A stretch of 64,000 nucleotides of DNA from Halorhodospira halophila (GCF_016653405.1 NZ_NHSN01000021.1:1-64000); one strand, 5' to 3'; positions 45,814 through 61,005 are shown, counted from the first letter of the stretch. Notes: generated from the letters alone by a model not told the origin. Translations and numbers: made by a program.

Positions 45814-47490
45814 ATGCGTATCGTCTTTATCCATCCCAACTACTCTTCGGGCGGTGCGGAAATCGCGGGCAACTGGCCCCCGGCATGGGTCGCCTACCTG
45901 GCCGGCCATCTCAAGCGCGCCGGCTACGACAACATTCGGTTCATCGACGCGATGACCAACAACTTCTCCGACGAGTACATCCGCGAGGAGCTGGAGAAGG
46001 AAAAACCGGACATCGTGGCGACGACGGCGATCACGCCTTCGATCTACGTCGCCGAGCGAAGCCTGGAGATCGCCAAGGAGGTTGACCCCGAGGTCGTCAC
46101 CCTCATCGGCGGTATCCACCCGACCTTCATGTACAAGCAGGTCCTCAGCGAGGCGCCCTGGATTGACGCCGTGGTCCGTGGCGAGGGTGAGGAGATCATG
46201 GTCAACCTCGCTCGCGCGGTTGACGAGGGGCGCTGGCCCGATGAGCGCGAGTCCATCCTCGGGATCGCTTACCGCGACGGCGAACAGATCGTCGCCACGC
46301 CGGCGGCGCCGACCATCAAGGACCTCGACAGCATCGAGCCGGACTGGGGCATCCTGGAGTGGGAGAAGTACACCTACATCCCGCTCAACACCCGAGTCGC
46401 CATCCCCAACATGGCGCGGGGCTGCCCGTTCACCTGCTCGTTCTGCTCGCAGTGGAAGTTCTGGCGCGACTACCGGATCCGCGATCCGAAGAAGGTCGTG
46501 GACGAGATCGAGAAGCTTGCCGACGAGCACGACGTCGGATTCTTCATCCTTGCCGACGAAGAGCCGACCATCAACCGCAAGAAGTTCATCGAGTTCTGTC
46601 AGGAGCTGATCGACCGCGGACTCCCGGAACGCGGCATCCTCTGGGGCATTAACACCCGTGTCACCGACGTGCTGCGCGACGAGGAACTCCTGCCCTTCTA
46701 CCGCAAGGCCGGCCTGATCCACGTCTCGCTGGGCACAGAGGCAGCCGCGCAGCTCAAGCTGGACCGGTTCAACAAGGAGACCACCGTCGCCCAGAACAAG
46801 AAGGCGATCGAACTCCTGCGCAACGCCGGGATCGTGGTCGAGGCTCAGTTCATCGTTGGTCTCGAGAACGAAACCGCCGAGACGCTCGAAGAGACCTACC
46901 AGATGGCCCAGGACTGGAAGCCGGACCTGGCCAACTGGGCCATGTACACCCCCTGGCCGTTCTCGGACCTGTTCCGCGAGCTCAAGGACACCGTGGAGGT
47001 GTACGACTTCGAGAAGTACAACTTCGTGACGCCGATCATCAAGCCGCAGGCCATGGACCGCGGCGAGTTGCTCGATCGCACGATGAGCAACTACCGGCGC
47101 TTCTACATGCGCAAGGCGCTGTTCTCCTACCCGTGGGCGGGGACCGGTGACCGGCGCAAGTATCTCTTCGGCTGCCTCAAGGCCTTCCTCAAGGCTGGCT
47201 TCCAGCGCAAGTTCTACGACCTGGGTAAGCATGGCTACTGGGGTCCGCAAACCCGGAAGAAGGTCAGCGAGAACATCGAGAAGAACTTCGACAAATCGCG
47301 GACCCTTTCCGAGGCACAGCGGGCGGAGTACGAGGAGCACGCATCCAAAGAAGAAATCAAGGCTGCCCGGTCTCACAAGGCGGGCACGGAGACGGAACGC
47401 ACCCCGGCGGAAGCCACCGTGCAGGTCCACCGGGACGGAGTCCCCGGCAAGGACAAGCAGCAGAAGGCGGCTGAGACCGACGAAGTCTGA
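45814..47490 (+). CDS. bchE: Anaerobic Mg-protoporphyrin IX monomethyl ester cyclase
   Basis: Forms the isocyclic ring E using water-derived oxygen; works only without O2. The 558-residue protein has an N-terminal B12-binding-like domain (about 1-140: [20 protein letters not shown]) and a radical-SAM domain with the cluster motif [10 protein letters not shown] near residue 205. No aerobic cyclase (acsF) was seen in the window, so this is the only visible cyclase. The C-terminus is longer and more charged than in Rhodobacter, ending in a Lys/Glu-rich tail. Confidence 0.96.
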   Translation: MRIVFIHPNYSSGGAEIAGNWPPAWVAYLAGHLKRAGYDNIRFIDAMTNNFSDEYIREELEKEKPDIVATTAITPSIYVAERSLEIAKEVDPEVVTLIGGIHPTFMYKQVLSEAPWIDAVVRGEGEEIMVNLARAVDEGRWPDERESILGIAYRDGEQIVATPAAPTIKDLDSIEPDWGILEWEKYTYIPLNTRVAIPNMARGCPFTCSFCSQWKFWRDYRIRDPKKVVDEIEKLADEHDVGFFILADEEPTINRKKFIEFCQELIDRGLPERGILWGINTRVTDVLRDEELLPFYRKAGLIHVSLGTEAAAQLKLDRFNKETTVAQNKKAIELLRNAGIVVEAQFIVGLENETAETLEETYQMAQDWKPDLANWAMYTPWPFSDLFRELKDTVEVYDFEKYNFVTPIIKPQAMDRGELLDRTMSNYRRFYMRKALFSYPWAGTGDRRKYLFGCLKAFLKAGFQRKFYDLGKHGYWGPQTRKKVSENIEKNFDKSRTLSEAQRAEYEEHASKEEIKAARSHKAGTETERTPAEATVQVHRDGVPGKDKQQKAAETDEV

Positions 47491-47500
47491 GGGTTCCAGA

Positions 47501-48109
47501 GTGGACGCAGCGACCGGGCAACATGAAGAGGCCCGCATCGGGCCGAACGCGATCCTTCAGGTTGCGGCGGCGTTGTCCGCCCTCGAAGACGAGGATACCG
47601 CCCGGCGGTGCTTTGACGCCGCTGGGCTATCCGACTGGCTCGAGCATCCCCCAGAGGCGATGGTTCCGGAGTCAACGGTCGCCGCACTCCACCAGTGCGT
47701 ACGACGCGAACTCGGCGCCGACCGGGGCGCGCGGGTGATGCGCGAGGCGGGCGAGCGGACCGGGGAGTACGTCCTGAACAACCGCATCCCCGCCCCGATC
47801 CGGGCCCTGCTGCGGTTTCTGCCGCCGGTCCTGGCCGGACCAATGCTGCTCAAGGCCATCTCGCAGCACGCCTGGACGTTTGTCGGCTCCGGACAGCTGA
47901 CCATTCGCAAGGGCCGACCCTGCTTGCTGGAGCTGGCCCACAACCCGGTCATCGCCGGCGAGCGGGCCGAAGGGCCGGTTTGCCACTGGCATGCCGCCGC
48001 CTTTGAGCACCTGTTCCGGTCGCTCGTCCACGGCGACTCCACCATCCGCGAGACCCGTTGCGCGGCCGCTGGTGACGAACGCTGCGTCTTCGAGCTGCGC
48101 TACCGCTGA
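47501..48109 (+). CDS. bchJ: BchJ (V4R-domain protein)
   Basis: A 202-residue protein whose C-terminal V4R domain (about 120-200) carries the CHWHAAAFEHLFRSLV segment and the terminal CAAAGDERCVFELRY pattern. BchJ was first proposed as the 8-vinyl reductase; later work assigned that reaction to BciA/BciB and made BchJ an accessory or substrate-handling factor. The GTG at 47501 follows bchE by 10 bases with a weak ribosome site. It ends convergently with the hydrolase at 48132. Confidence 0.88.
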   Translation: MDAATGQHEEARIGPNAILQVAAALSALEDEDTARRCFDAAGLSDWLEHPPEAMVPESTVAALHQCVRRELGADRGARVMREAGERTGEYVLNNRIPAPIRALLRFLPPVLAGPMLLKAISQHAWTFVGSGQLTIRKGRPCLLELAHNPVIAGERAEGPVCHWHAAAFEHLFRSLVHGDSTIRETRCAAAGDERCVFELRYR

Positions 48110-48131
48110 CTTCTCTCCGCCCGCCGCGATA

Positions 48132-49712
48132 TCAGCCGGCCGGACCGCCCAACATGGGGAAGGTCACTCCGAGCGCCCAGGCGAACGCCACCGCGTTGGC
48201 CAAGCCGGCCACCAGCGGATGCCCCGTGTGCCGGTAGACCCACCGACTGAACAGCCCGTAGACCGCGAAGAAGACCACCACCACCGGGACGATGAGCAGC
48301 AAGAAGAACAGCCCTTGCGGATCGAGTGCCACCGCCAGTCCCAGCGAGACCAGGAAGAGCACCTTGGTGGCGGCGTAGGCGCCGCGGCGCATCCCCTGCC
48401 CCCGGCTCAGCCACTCATCGGCGAGGAAGTACGGCAGCGTGCCGGCCACCATCGCTAGCATCAGCGGCAGCCGCTCGATGGAGGGATAGAAAACGGTCAC
48501 GAACTGATCGAGCACCGCACCAAGGATGACCAGGCAGTAGGCGGTGACCGCAGCAGCGCCGAGCAGCCAGCGCCCCCCGGTGCGTCCGGACACGCCGACG
48601 GCGGCGGCGATATCCCGCACGCCGGGCCGCCCCGCGGTCCACCACAGCAGGACCATACTCAGCAGCCCGTAAACCCCGAAATGGATAGCAACGTAGTCGC
48701 CGATCACCACCGGCAGGAAGTCGGTAGGCACCGGCGCGAGCACCAGTGGCGTCGCCAGCGCCGGGACACCGGCAACAACGGCCAAACGCCGCCATCCGGC
48801 ACCCGCTCCCTGCCCGACCACGGCCACCCGCGGCAGCAGGCGCGCAGCCGGCCGCGCCAGGGCGATCACCGCCGCCAGCAGGAGGGCCACCCACGGCCCG
48901 CGGGCCGCCACCCAACCGTCGCTGTCGCGCTCGAACGCCTGATCCAGCCAGGCCACCGCCTCCTTCAGGCTGACCTGACTGTACAGCACACCCACGTGCT
49001 CGACCCCCGGCGCCACCGCAATGCGCCGCGCAGTGCCGTCGCCGAAGTCGCCGTAGGTCCGCCCGAACTCCACGTCCTCGGGCTCGAGCTCGGCAAAGGC
49101 CATCGCCACCACGCGTTGACCCTCCTCCTGCAGACGACGCTCGAACCCCCCAACCACACTCATTACGTTGGCCGGGGTCTCGGCATCCACGGTCGGCGCA
49201 AACATGGACACCCCCACCGTGGCCACCACATCGTCCCGCTGCTGCGCGAACCGTACGATGATGTTCGACGCCATGGAGTGGCCAAGGACGGCCATGGGCT
49301 CAGCCTCGCCCATCAATTCCGCCCGAGCGTAGTCGGCCACCCGCTCCGTCTGCTCCACCAGCGCCTGAGCTGCGCCATCCTGTGCGGTGATGTCACCGTG
49401 CAACGGGCGTGGATTCCGACCGTGGCCGAGGTAGTCAAAACTGACCACGGTATAGCCGTTGCCGGCCAGCGTCAGGGCGAAGGGATCCATGAGGGGGCGC
49501 GAGCCGGCAAACCCGTGGGAGACAAGCACGACCGGCCCCGGTTGACCGGCTTCCGGCCGATAGATCGTAGCTGGTGTATCAGCGATGGTCAGCACCTCGC
49601 GCTCAATGCCGACCTCGTCGCCGAAAAGTTGATGGAGCGCCACGCCGATAGCGATCAGCGCAGCCAGTGCCAGCCCCAGATCCCACCGCGCAAAGCGTCC
49701 ACTGCCAGCCAT
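48132..49712 (-). CDS. Alpha/beta hydrolase fused to a multi-helix membrane domain
   Basis: I know no named family for this 526-residue protein. Residues 1-30 hold a signal anchor. Residues about 35-265 are a hydrolase domain, with the oxyanion segment VLVSHGFAGSR, a GHSMASN nucleophile elbow (Ser near residue 145) and a likely catalytic His in APGVEHVGV. About eight transmembrane helices fill residues 280-525. It starts 10 bases after puhE on the same strand, so it looks like the last gene of the puh operon. A role in envelope lipid or pigment-protein assembly is a guess from position. Confidence 0.75.
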   Translation of the reverse strand: MAGSGRFARWDLGLALAALIAIGVALHQLFGDEVGIEREVLTIADTPATIYRPEAGQPGPVVLVSHGFAGSRPLMDPFALTLAGNGYTVVSFDYLGHGRNPRPLHGDITAQDGAAQALVEQTERVADYARAELMGEAEPMAVLGHSMASNIIVRFAQQRDDVVATVGVSMFAPTVDAETPANVMSVVGGFERRLQEEGQRVVAMAFAELEPEDVEFGRTYGDFGDGTARRIAVAPGVEHVGVLYSQVSLKEAVAWLDQAFERDSDGWVAARGPWVALLLAAVIALARPAARLLPRVAVVGQGAGAGWRRLAVVAGVPALATPLVLAPVPTDFLPVVIGDYVAIHFGVYGLLSMVLLWWTAGRPGVRDIAAAVGVSGRTGGRWLLGAAAVTAYCLVILGAVLDQFVTVFYPSIERLPLMLAMVAGTLPYFLADEWLSRGQGMRRGAYAATKVLFLVSLGLAVALDPQGLFFLLLIVPVVVVFFAVYGLFSRWVYRHTGHPLVAGLANAVAFAWALGVTFPMLGGPAG

Positions 49713-49721
49713 CTTCGGCGG

Positions 49722-50546
49722 TCACCCCGAGGAGGAGGAGGAGGCGTCCGCGTCGGCCGGCTTGGCAGCCACTTCCCGCGTGCCCCGGTTGCGCGCCTTG
49801 AGGCCCCAATGCCAAAGGAAGGCGGTGGGCATGGGGATGACCAGGAACCAGTGTTCTAGGATGGCTAGCGCCATCAGAGTCGCCACCAGCGTCAGCCCCA
49901 CGGCGGTGAACGCATCAACCCCCGGGGCCATGGCGGCCTGAACCAGAAGCACCAGCGCAACGGTAGAGACACTCACCGAGAACGGGAAAAACAGGTTCAT
50001 CGGGCGCCGCCGCATGAAACCGCGCAGGAACTGCATGTGCTCCGGCACGAACTCCTCGTTGAGATTGCGCACCCCGAGGAAGACGTTCACCCGCGCGCTC
50101 TCGTGCATCCAGGCCAGCACCAGGAAGGTCCACAGCGCCACCAGATTGCCGTCCCCCCAGGTCAGGATCGCCAGCACGACGCCGAGCACTAGGATGGCCA
50201 ATTCGTGGTAGACGTTGCTCTGCAGCGCATGACCGAAGTGACGCCAGCCCGAGCAGTCCGGCGGGCAACGGATCTGCCGTGGCCCGGTGAGGTAATTGGT
50301 GTAGTAGCTCAGCTCCACCCACGCCCAGATCAGCAAGGCGCTGGTAAAGGCGATGTAGGCACCGCCAACCGAGGTGTCGGTGCTGCTAACGGCCACCCCG
50401 TAGAGCCCCATCCCGAGCCCGACGGTGCCGCCTAGCATGCTCCAGCGGAAGGTATGCACCGGGAGGTTGTCCAGGTAGATCACCACGCCGGTGCTGAACC
50501 ACCAGAGGAACAGCGCGAAGAGCGCTGGCAGCAGGTACTCGACCAT
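49722..50546 (-). CDS. puhE: Photosynthetic complex assembly protein PuhE
   Basis: A 274-residue membrane protein with about seven hydrophobic segments, of the putative photosynthetic complex assembly protein 2 family. WWFSTGVVIYLDNLP near residue 15 and the WHWGLKARNR ending are characteristic. In Rhodobacter PuhE influences reaction-centre and bacteriochlorophyll levels. Its ATG shares one base with the puhC stop (TAATG). The Ser-rich tail (SSSSSG) is unusual but probably unstructured. Confidence 0.9.
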   Translation of the reverse strand: MVEYLLPALFALFLWWFSTGVVIYLDNLPVHTFRWSMLGGTVGLGMGLYGVAVSSTDTSVGGAYIAFTSALLIWAWVELSYYTNYLTGPRQIRCPPDCSGWRHFGHALQSNVYHELAILVLGVVLAILTWGDGNLVALWTFLVLAWMHESARVNVFLGVRNLNEEFVPEHMQFLRGFMRRRPMNLFFPFSVSVSTVALVLLVQAAMAPGVDAFTAVGLTLVATLMALAILEHWFLVIPMPTAFLWHWGLKARNRGTREVAAKPADADASSSSSG

Positions 50547-51031
50547 TACGGCCCCTCGACGCCGTTCTCGTCGTCCTCAGTGTCCAGGAAACGGACGAAG
50601 GCGCCGGCGTTGTCCTCACCGAACGCGGCCAAATCGACCCCCTGCCCGGTGACCGGATCCTCGAGGATGAGCCGTCCGTCCGCGCGCCCCTTGAGGATGA
50701 ACGGGACCTCGTCACTACCGCCGGTCCGCACCCGGAACTGAGCCAGCTGCCGAACCGTCTGGCGCATAAACGACTCCTCGCCCTCGCCAGCCCTCGCCAG
50801 CTCCTCGCCGGTGCGGCCATCACGGACGACGATCTCGCCATCCACATCGTGGAACGACAGCGCACGCTCAGCCACCGGGGGCTGAAAATCCGTCCCGGTC
50901 GTGCCGAGGACCAACTCGGTGTAAAGCACGTAGACGGTCAACATCAGGATGAGCCCCAAGGCGGTCACCGGCATAATGACCTTGGAGATCGGTCCTGCCT
51001 TAAGATGCTCGTCGTTGTCGGAAGAAGCCAT
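50546..51031 (-). CDS. puhC: Photosynthetic complex assembly protein PuhC
   Basis: A 161-residue protein with one N-terminal transmembrane helix (about 19-40) and a periplasmic domain (residues 45-161) with SFHDVDGEIVVRDGRTGEEL, typical of PuhC. In Rhodobacter PuhC helps reorganise LH1 around the reaction centre. The ATG at 51031 gives the family length; the frame continues upstream without similarity. Order puhA-B-C-E is the expected one. Confidence 0.92.
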   Translation of the reverse strand: MASSDNDEHLKAGPISKVIMPVTALGLILMLTVYVLYTELVLGTTGTDFQPPVAERALSFHDVDGEIVVRDGRTGEELARAGEGEESFMRQTVRQLAQFRVRTGGSDEVPFILKGRADGRLILEDPVTGQGVDLAAFGEDNAGAFVRFLDTEDDENGVEGP

Positions 51032-51071
51032 GGTCAGATCGTCTCTCCGGCGAAGGTCAATGCCGCCGCAC

Positions 51072-51710
51072 TCAGGAGTGCGCGGCGGCTTCCTGATCGA
51101 CCCCGGAGGCGGTCTGCGTACCCTCTTCCCGTGCCCGGTGGGCCTCCAGCGCCTCGGCCAGAATCCGCGCCGCCTCGTCGCCATCCGGGATAACCCGGAG
51201 GGTCGGCTCGGGGGGGCTCAGCCGCCAGGGCCGAACGTGGGGCCAAAATAGCAGAAAACGGACCTTCTCGCCCTCATCCAGCCGCAGGGAGACGTCACTC
51301 GTGCCGTCCCTGTGCTGGGCCAGGTTCGCTGCCTCGATCCGGTCAAACGGCAGATTGACCGTCGTGGGCAGCGATGCACCGATGCGCATGACCAAACGCC
51401 GGTTGGTGATGGTGTAGAGCGTGGTGGTGGCCATCCACCGACCCAGCACCAGAAGACAGCCCACCGCAACCGCACCGATGAGCAACTGGTTCAGGGCGTA
51501 GCCGCCCGCGGCCACCACCCCTTCGCCCTGGAGCAGCGCATCCGTGGCGAACCACGCGCCGACGATGACGAAGTAGGCGGCAACCTTGCGGACATGAAGC
51601 GCCCGCTTGGCGAGCGACCACCAAGCGGGCTTTCCCTGCCACAGGATCTCTTCCCCATCCGGGAGCTCCTCGGGGAGCCCCGGGATGGGTTCGAACTCGT
51701 GCGTCCTCAA
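51072..51710 (-). CDS. puhB: Photosynthetic complex assembly protein PuhB
   Basis: Needed for reaction-centre assembly in Rhodobacter. The 212-residue protein has an N-terminal GEEILWQGKPAWWSLA motif (about residues 19-34), two or three transmembrane helices and a bacterial PH-like domain (YTITNRRLVMRIG...LPFDRIEAANL). Its start overlaps the puhA stop (ATGA). Confidence 0.94.
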   Translation of the reverse strand: MRTHEFEPIPGLPEELPDGEEILWQGKPAWWSLAKRALHVRKVAAYFVIVGAWFATDALLQGEGVVAAGGYALNQLLIGAVAVGCLLVLGRWMATTTLYTITNRRLVMRIGASLPTTVNLPFDRIEAANLAQHRDGTSDVSLRLDEGEKVRFLLFWPHVRPWRLSPPEPTLRVIPDGDEAARILAEALEAHRAREEGTQTASGVDQEAAAHS

Positions 51711-52543
51711 AGGAACGGCTCCGTGCGGCCAGGCACCGCGTACAGGACACCACCGCCGAAGTACCCGGTGATGAAGTCCTCTTCCTGCGGCGAGATGCGA
51801 TCCGCCTCACGCAGCCGCGGGACATCGGTGAACTGCTGCCCCGTGATGGCGTTGACGCGCACCTTGCTGTCGTAGCCGACGCGGGCGAAGTTGATCGGCA
51901 GCAGGACTCGGTCGCCGCTGGAACCCACGCCGGAGAGGTCCATCTCCAGGTACATCGGGCGCAGCTCGCCACGATCGACCCAGATATCCACGATCTTACC
52001 GGCGACCTTGCCGTCGCAACCAAGCACCTGGTAGCCACGCGGATCGGGGTCAATCGCCGGCCAGAAGCGGGCGACATCGCGGCTCATGCCCACCTCGAAC
52101 TCGGTGGCAACCCGCAGCGGGCAGATCTTCTGCTTGCCGCCGTGGGTGACCTCCGGCTCGTCCTCACGCTTGGCCCACGCGGCGGGACCGAGGCCATCAA
52201 CCATCGGGTTGCCGGTCGGCTCCAGGGGCGCACCGTCCCAAGGCGCGGTCGGCTCCGCACGCAGCTGGGTGTTGAGTTCATAGTCGGTCTTCTCGGCGCG
52301 CGGCACCTGGATGCTGCGGCCGTCCGCGAGCTTGAAGACCTTGGGACTCGGCGGAGCCGGGAAGCCGAGCTTCTTCTCCGGGGTCCGGTTGCAGTTTTCG
52401 TTGGCTTCCGCCTGCAGCGGATACCCCTCGCGCTTGTCCTCCATCCGCAGATAGACGATCAAGCCGGCCAGAAAGAGCCAGAACGCGTAGAGCGTCATCT
52501 GAGCTACGTTCATGTAGTCAGTAAGAGCGCCAGTTCCTTCCAT
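51707..52543 (-). CDS. puhA: Photosynthetic reaction-centre H subunit
   Basis: Third core subunit of the reaction centre, one transmembrane helix (about 13-32) plus a cytoplasmic domain that aids proton delivery to QB. The 278-residue protein shows YLRMEDKREGYPL after the helix, PRAEKTDYELN and the PRC-barrel-like segment GKIVDIWVDRGELRPMYLEM. The 121-base gap to lhaA has no strong promoter; in Rhodobacter the puhA promoter is inside lhaA. Confidence 0.97.
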   Translation of the reverse strand: MEGTGALTDYMNVAQMTLYAFWLFLAGLIVYLRMEDKREGYPLQAEANENCNRTPEKKLGFPAPPSPKVFKLADGRSIQVPRAEKTDYELNTQLRAEPTAPWDGAPLEPTGNPMVDGLGPAAWAKREDEPEVTHGGKQKICPLRVATEFEVGMSRDVARFWPAIDPDPRGYQVLGCDGKVAGKIVDIWVDRGELRPMYLEMDLSGVGSSGDRVLLPINFARVGYDSKVRVNAITGQQFTDVPRLREADRISPQEEDFITGYFGGGVLYAVPGRTEPFL

Positions 52544-52664
52544 AACGAACCTCCACTCGAAAGGGCCTTACCGATTGAACGGCGTGGCCTGTACGAGACG
52601 ACGATGACGTTTGCCTAACCCTGCCACGCTGGGCGCGCCAAGGGCCCGTGTGCGACCGCAGTCG

Positions 52665-54092
52665 CTAGTAACCCGACTCGTTGGACGTTGCTGTCGACGG
52701 CGATACGCTCCTCCCCCCCTCTCTTGCAAACCGCGCCAGCGGCCACGCCGCGACGACCATGGCGAGCAGCAGCACGACCTCCACCGAGTAGACCACGCTG
52801 TACCCTGCCGCCGGGTGCAGATACAACTCCGGCATCCGGCCGGCTTCCGCCAACGCCGGGACCAGATCCGAGATCCCGGCACCAGCAGCCAGTGCGGCAC
52901 CGAGCACGGTTGCCTGCACTGCACCCCATGCACCGATGGCGATCCCGCTCTGCTCGCGCGTCGCCATCGACATCGTTGCGGCGAGCGTCCCGACGTAGAA
53001 CAGGGCCCCTCCGACCCCGATCACGACCTGCCCGATCCTGAAGACCGTCGGCGAGTCGAGGGGTGCCGAGACGATCACCAGCGAAAACGCCAGCACGCCA
53101 ACCAGGGCACCGATGGTCGCCACACCGTAGGCGTTGATCCCGCGCTCAAGGGCCATCTTGGCGAACCAGAAGCCGATGAGCATGCCAATCGCCCACAAGC
53201 CGGTCAGCAGCGTGGTACCGGCGACCTCCAGGCCCAGGACTGAGGCCCCGTAGGGCTCGATGATGATGTCCTGCATCCCGAAACCGGCGGCACCGATACC
53301 GATGACCACCAGGAGGCGAACCACCGGCCCCCTCTCTACGAAACTTTGCCACGACTCGCTTAACGGTGGACGCGGTCGATCGACGCGGCTGCGCTCGGGA
53401 TCCCGTGGCTCCTGGCGCCAGAGCGCGAACACATTGAGCGCCCAGACCACCAGAGCGGCCCCCTGGAGCACCTGCACCAGGCGCTCGTGGCTAAAGTCAG
53501 AGAGCAGCAGATAGAACACACCGGTGGAGATGACCATGCCGAGCAGCAGCATGACGTACATCACGCCGACCACCTGCGGCAGTTTTCCCTCCGGCGCAAG
53601 GTCGTTGGTCAGGGCCAGGCCGGTCGTCTGGGTGACGTGGACACCGAGGCCGGCCAGGAAGAACGCCAGCGCCGCACCCAGGGATGCCAGGAAGGGCGCA
53701 TCGGCGCCGTACTCGGCCTGGACCAGAAGCCCGAACGGCATCACCGCCAGGCCGCCAAACATCAGCAGCGTGCCGATCCAGAGGTACGGCACCCGCCGCC
53801 ACCCCAGCGCCGACCGCCGGTGGTCCGAGCGGTGCCCGATCAGCAGGCGCAGCGGTGCGAACAGGATCGGCAGGGCGATGACCGCGCCGAGCAGGGAGGC
53901 TGCAATGCCCAGCTCGTAGATCATCACGCGATTGAGCGTCCCCGTGAACATGACGTAGAGCATGCCCACAGTGACCTGGAATAGGGACAGACGCAGGATC
54001 TGCGTCATGGGCAGTTCCCGGGTCCCGACATCGGCGAAGGGGACGGCCAGGCGGCGCAGGCGCGCCTTGAGAAGAGACGCGGTATCCGTCAT
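52665..54092 (-). CDS. lhaA: LH1 assembly factor LhaA (PucC family)
   Basis: A 475-residue, 12-helix MFS-fold protein of the PucC family. Located between bchM and puhA, the standard LhaA position; LhaA is needed for LH1 assembly in Rhodobacter. Its ATG overlaps the bchM stop (ATGA). The paralogue in the bchG-bchP cluster shares TLNRVMI-type helix 1 motifs (TGTLNRVMIYEL here, TTTLNRVMIVEL there). Confidence 0.94.
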   Translation of the reverse strand: MTDTASLLKARLRRLAVPFADVGTRELPMTQILRLSLFQVTVGMLYVMFTGTLNRVMIYELGIAASLLGAVIALPILFAPLRLLIGHRSDHRRSALGWRRVPYLWIGTLLMFGGLAVMPFGLLVQAEYGADAPFLASLGAALAFFLAGLGVHVTQTTGLALTNDLAPEGKLPQVVGVMYVMLLLGMVISTGVFYLLLSDFSHERLVQVLQGAALVVWALNVFALWRQEPRDPERSRVDRPRPPLSESWQSFVERGPVVRLLVVIGIGAAGFGMQDIIIEPYGASVLGLEVAGTTLLTGLWAIGMLIGFWFAKMALERGINAYGVATIGALVGVLAFSLVIVSAPLDSPTVFRIGQVVIGVGGALFYVGTLAATMSMATREQSGIAIGAWGAVQATVLGAALAAGAGISDLVPALAEAGRMPELYLHPAAGYSVVYSVEVVLLLAMVVAAWPLARFAREGGRSVSPSTATSNESGY

Positions 54093-54792
54093 GGTCGCTG
54101 CAGCTCCAACGCCTGAGAAATGTAGAACCCCCGTGCGATCTTGCGTGTCCGACCGACTTGCCAGGCGCTACCCAGGGTCGGCTCGTTGCCAATGGCCTGG
54201 CGCAGCCGGCGCTCGGCAACCGGCTCAATCGCCGGAGAGCGATCGCCCCGCGGGAAGAGCTTGCCGACGGCGTGCATGGTCGCCAGAAGCGGCGTGCGGG
54301 GCGCGAAGGTGAACACCATCTGCTGTCGTGTACGCCTGGCCAGGCCCGCCAGCGCCGCCACGGCGTCCGCGCAGGGGTAGTGGATGAGCACATCCATCGA
54401 CACGACCCGATCAAACTCTCCCCAGTCCGGATCGAGCATGTCGCCGACGTGGTACGCCAACCGTCCGGCACCCACGTCATCCGGCATCCGTTGATGGGCG
54501 ATATCGATCAGGTTTTGCGAGACGTCGACACCAACCACATGGGCGCCCCGGCGCGCAGCCTCGACACTCAGTTCACCGGGGCCGCACCCGGCATCCAGGA
54601 TTCGTTCACCGGTGAGATCGGCCGGAAGCCAGTCGAGCAGCGTCTGCCGCATCTCGGCCCGACCGGCGCGCACCGTGGCCCGGACACCGCTGACCGGGGC
54701 ATCCGAGGTCAGCCGCTCCCAGGCCTTGGTGGCCGTTCGGTCGAAGTAGGTGGTGACCCGGCTGCGCCGTTGTTGATACGACTCCGTAGGCA

Positions 54793-54793
<1 letters not shown>
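54089..54793 (-). CDS. bchM: Mg-protoporphyrin IX methyltransferase
   Basis: Methylates the C13 propionate of Mg-protoporphyrin IX using SAM, preparing it for BchE. The 234-residue protein has SAM motif I ILDAGCGPGELSVEA near residue 67 and the MDVLIHYP segment typical of BchM. The ATG at 54793 overlaps the bchL stop (ATGA); the longer frame start is not supported. Confidence 0.96.
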
Positions 54794-59421
<4,628 letters not shown>

Positions 59422-59447
<26 letters not shown>

Positions 59448-61002
59448 CGTAAATTGTCTCCACTGTTATTGTCGCAATGCCTCGGTCGGCGGCGAAGCGC
59501 TCGGTGTTGCGCCGGGCCTTGCCCCGCACGAAGAACGGGATCTTTTTGAGTTCGGCTTCGGCCTCCGGCGTCCAGCGTATCTCAGCGCCTTGCTCCGACT
59601 CGGCGACGGCAGCCGTCGTCTCGGTCTGTCCCTCTTCCCGAGCCGCCCCGCCCGAAGCCGGCGCTGCGCCGGCTTCCAAGTGGGACGGTGCGTCAGCCGT
59701 GAACTCGAAGTCTTCCTTGAACATCCCGAGCAGATGCTCTTCCAGGCCCATCATCAGCGGGTGGACCCAGGTGTCAAAGATGACGTTGGCCCCTTCCAGG
59801 CCCATGTTCGGCGCATAGCGCGCCGGGAAATCCTGTACGTGCACCGGTGCCGAGATCACCGCGCACGGCAGTCCCAGGCGCTTGGCGATGTGCCGCTCCA
59901 TCTGCGTGCCGAGCACCAGCTCCGGGCTGGCCTCGGCCGCGGCACGCTCCACCTCCAAGTAGTCGTCGGTGATCAGCGGCTCGACCCCGTAGGCCTTGGC
60001 GGCCCGACGCACCTCCCGCGCCTCTTCGCGGGCGTAGGTCCCCAGTCCGACGACCTGAAAGCCGAGCTCCTCGCTGGCGATACGCGCCGCGGCGACGGCG
60101 TGCGTACCGTCACCAAAGATAAACACCCGCTTTCCGGTCAGGTAGTTGGAATCGACCGAGCGGCTGTACCAGGCCATGCGCGCATCGGTTTCGGCCAGCA
60201 CCTCGCTGACGTCCAGGCCGGTCACCCGCCCGACCTCGGCCAGAAAATCGCGGGTAGCGCCCAGGCCAAGGGGCACCGTAGTGACGGTCGGCTGCCCGAA
60301 ACGGCGCTGCAGCCAGTCGCAGGTCGTGCGCGCCACCTCGGGATAGAGGCAGACGTTGAAATCGGCCTCGGGGATGCGGCGCAGGTCATCTGGGCTAGCC
60401 CCGAGCGGAGCAACCACGTTGACCTCGACACCGACCGATTCGAGCAGCCGGGCAACCTCCTGCACGTCATCCCGGCAGCGGAAACCAAGCGACGTGGGAC
60501 CGAGCAGATTGGCGCGCGGGGCACGCGCCGTATCCGGTTGTGCAGCGGCGCCTCCACTGTCGCCCTCGAGCAGTCCGCGAACCAGCTGGTAGAAGGCCTC
60601 GCTGGCGCCGTACCCCTCCTTGCGTGAGTATGCCGACAGCTCCAGCCCGATCACCGGGACCGGCAGGTCCATGCCGCGTGCCAGATCCCCGGGCTGATCC
60701 TGCAGCAGCTCCGCCGTGCAGGAATCGCCGACCAACAGCGCTTCCGGCCGATAGCGCCGGTAGGCAGCGGTCACCGTCTCGCGCACCAACTCGGCGGTAT
60801 CCCGGCCCAGGTGCCGCGCATTGAAGGTGGTATAGCTCACCGGCGGACGCCCGGGGCGGCGCTCGATCATGGTGAATAGCAGATCGGCGTAGGTGTCACC
60901 CTGAGGAGCGTGGAGGACGCAGTGGACCCCCTTCATCGACGCCGCGATCCGCATCGCGCCGACGTGGGGAGGGCCTTCATAACTCCAGAGCGTCAGCTGC
61001 AT
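59422..61002 (-). CDS. bchB: Light-independent protochlorophyllide reductase subunit B
   Basis: With BchN forms the catalytic NB protein that reduces ring D of protochlorophyllide. The 526-residue protein carries Asp36 in [12 protein letters not shown], the unusual aspartate ligand of the NB cluster in Rhodobacter, with cluster Cys in [10 protein letters not shown]. The C-terminal substrate-contacting helix [21 protein letters not shown] is present, separated by an Ala/Glu-rich linker (about 425-470). Three-base gap after bchN. Confidence 0.97.
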
Positions 61003-61005
61003 CCT

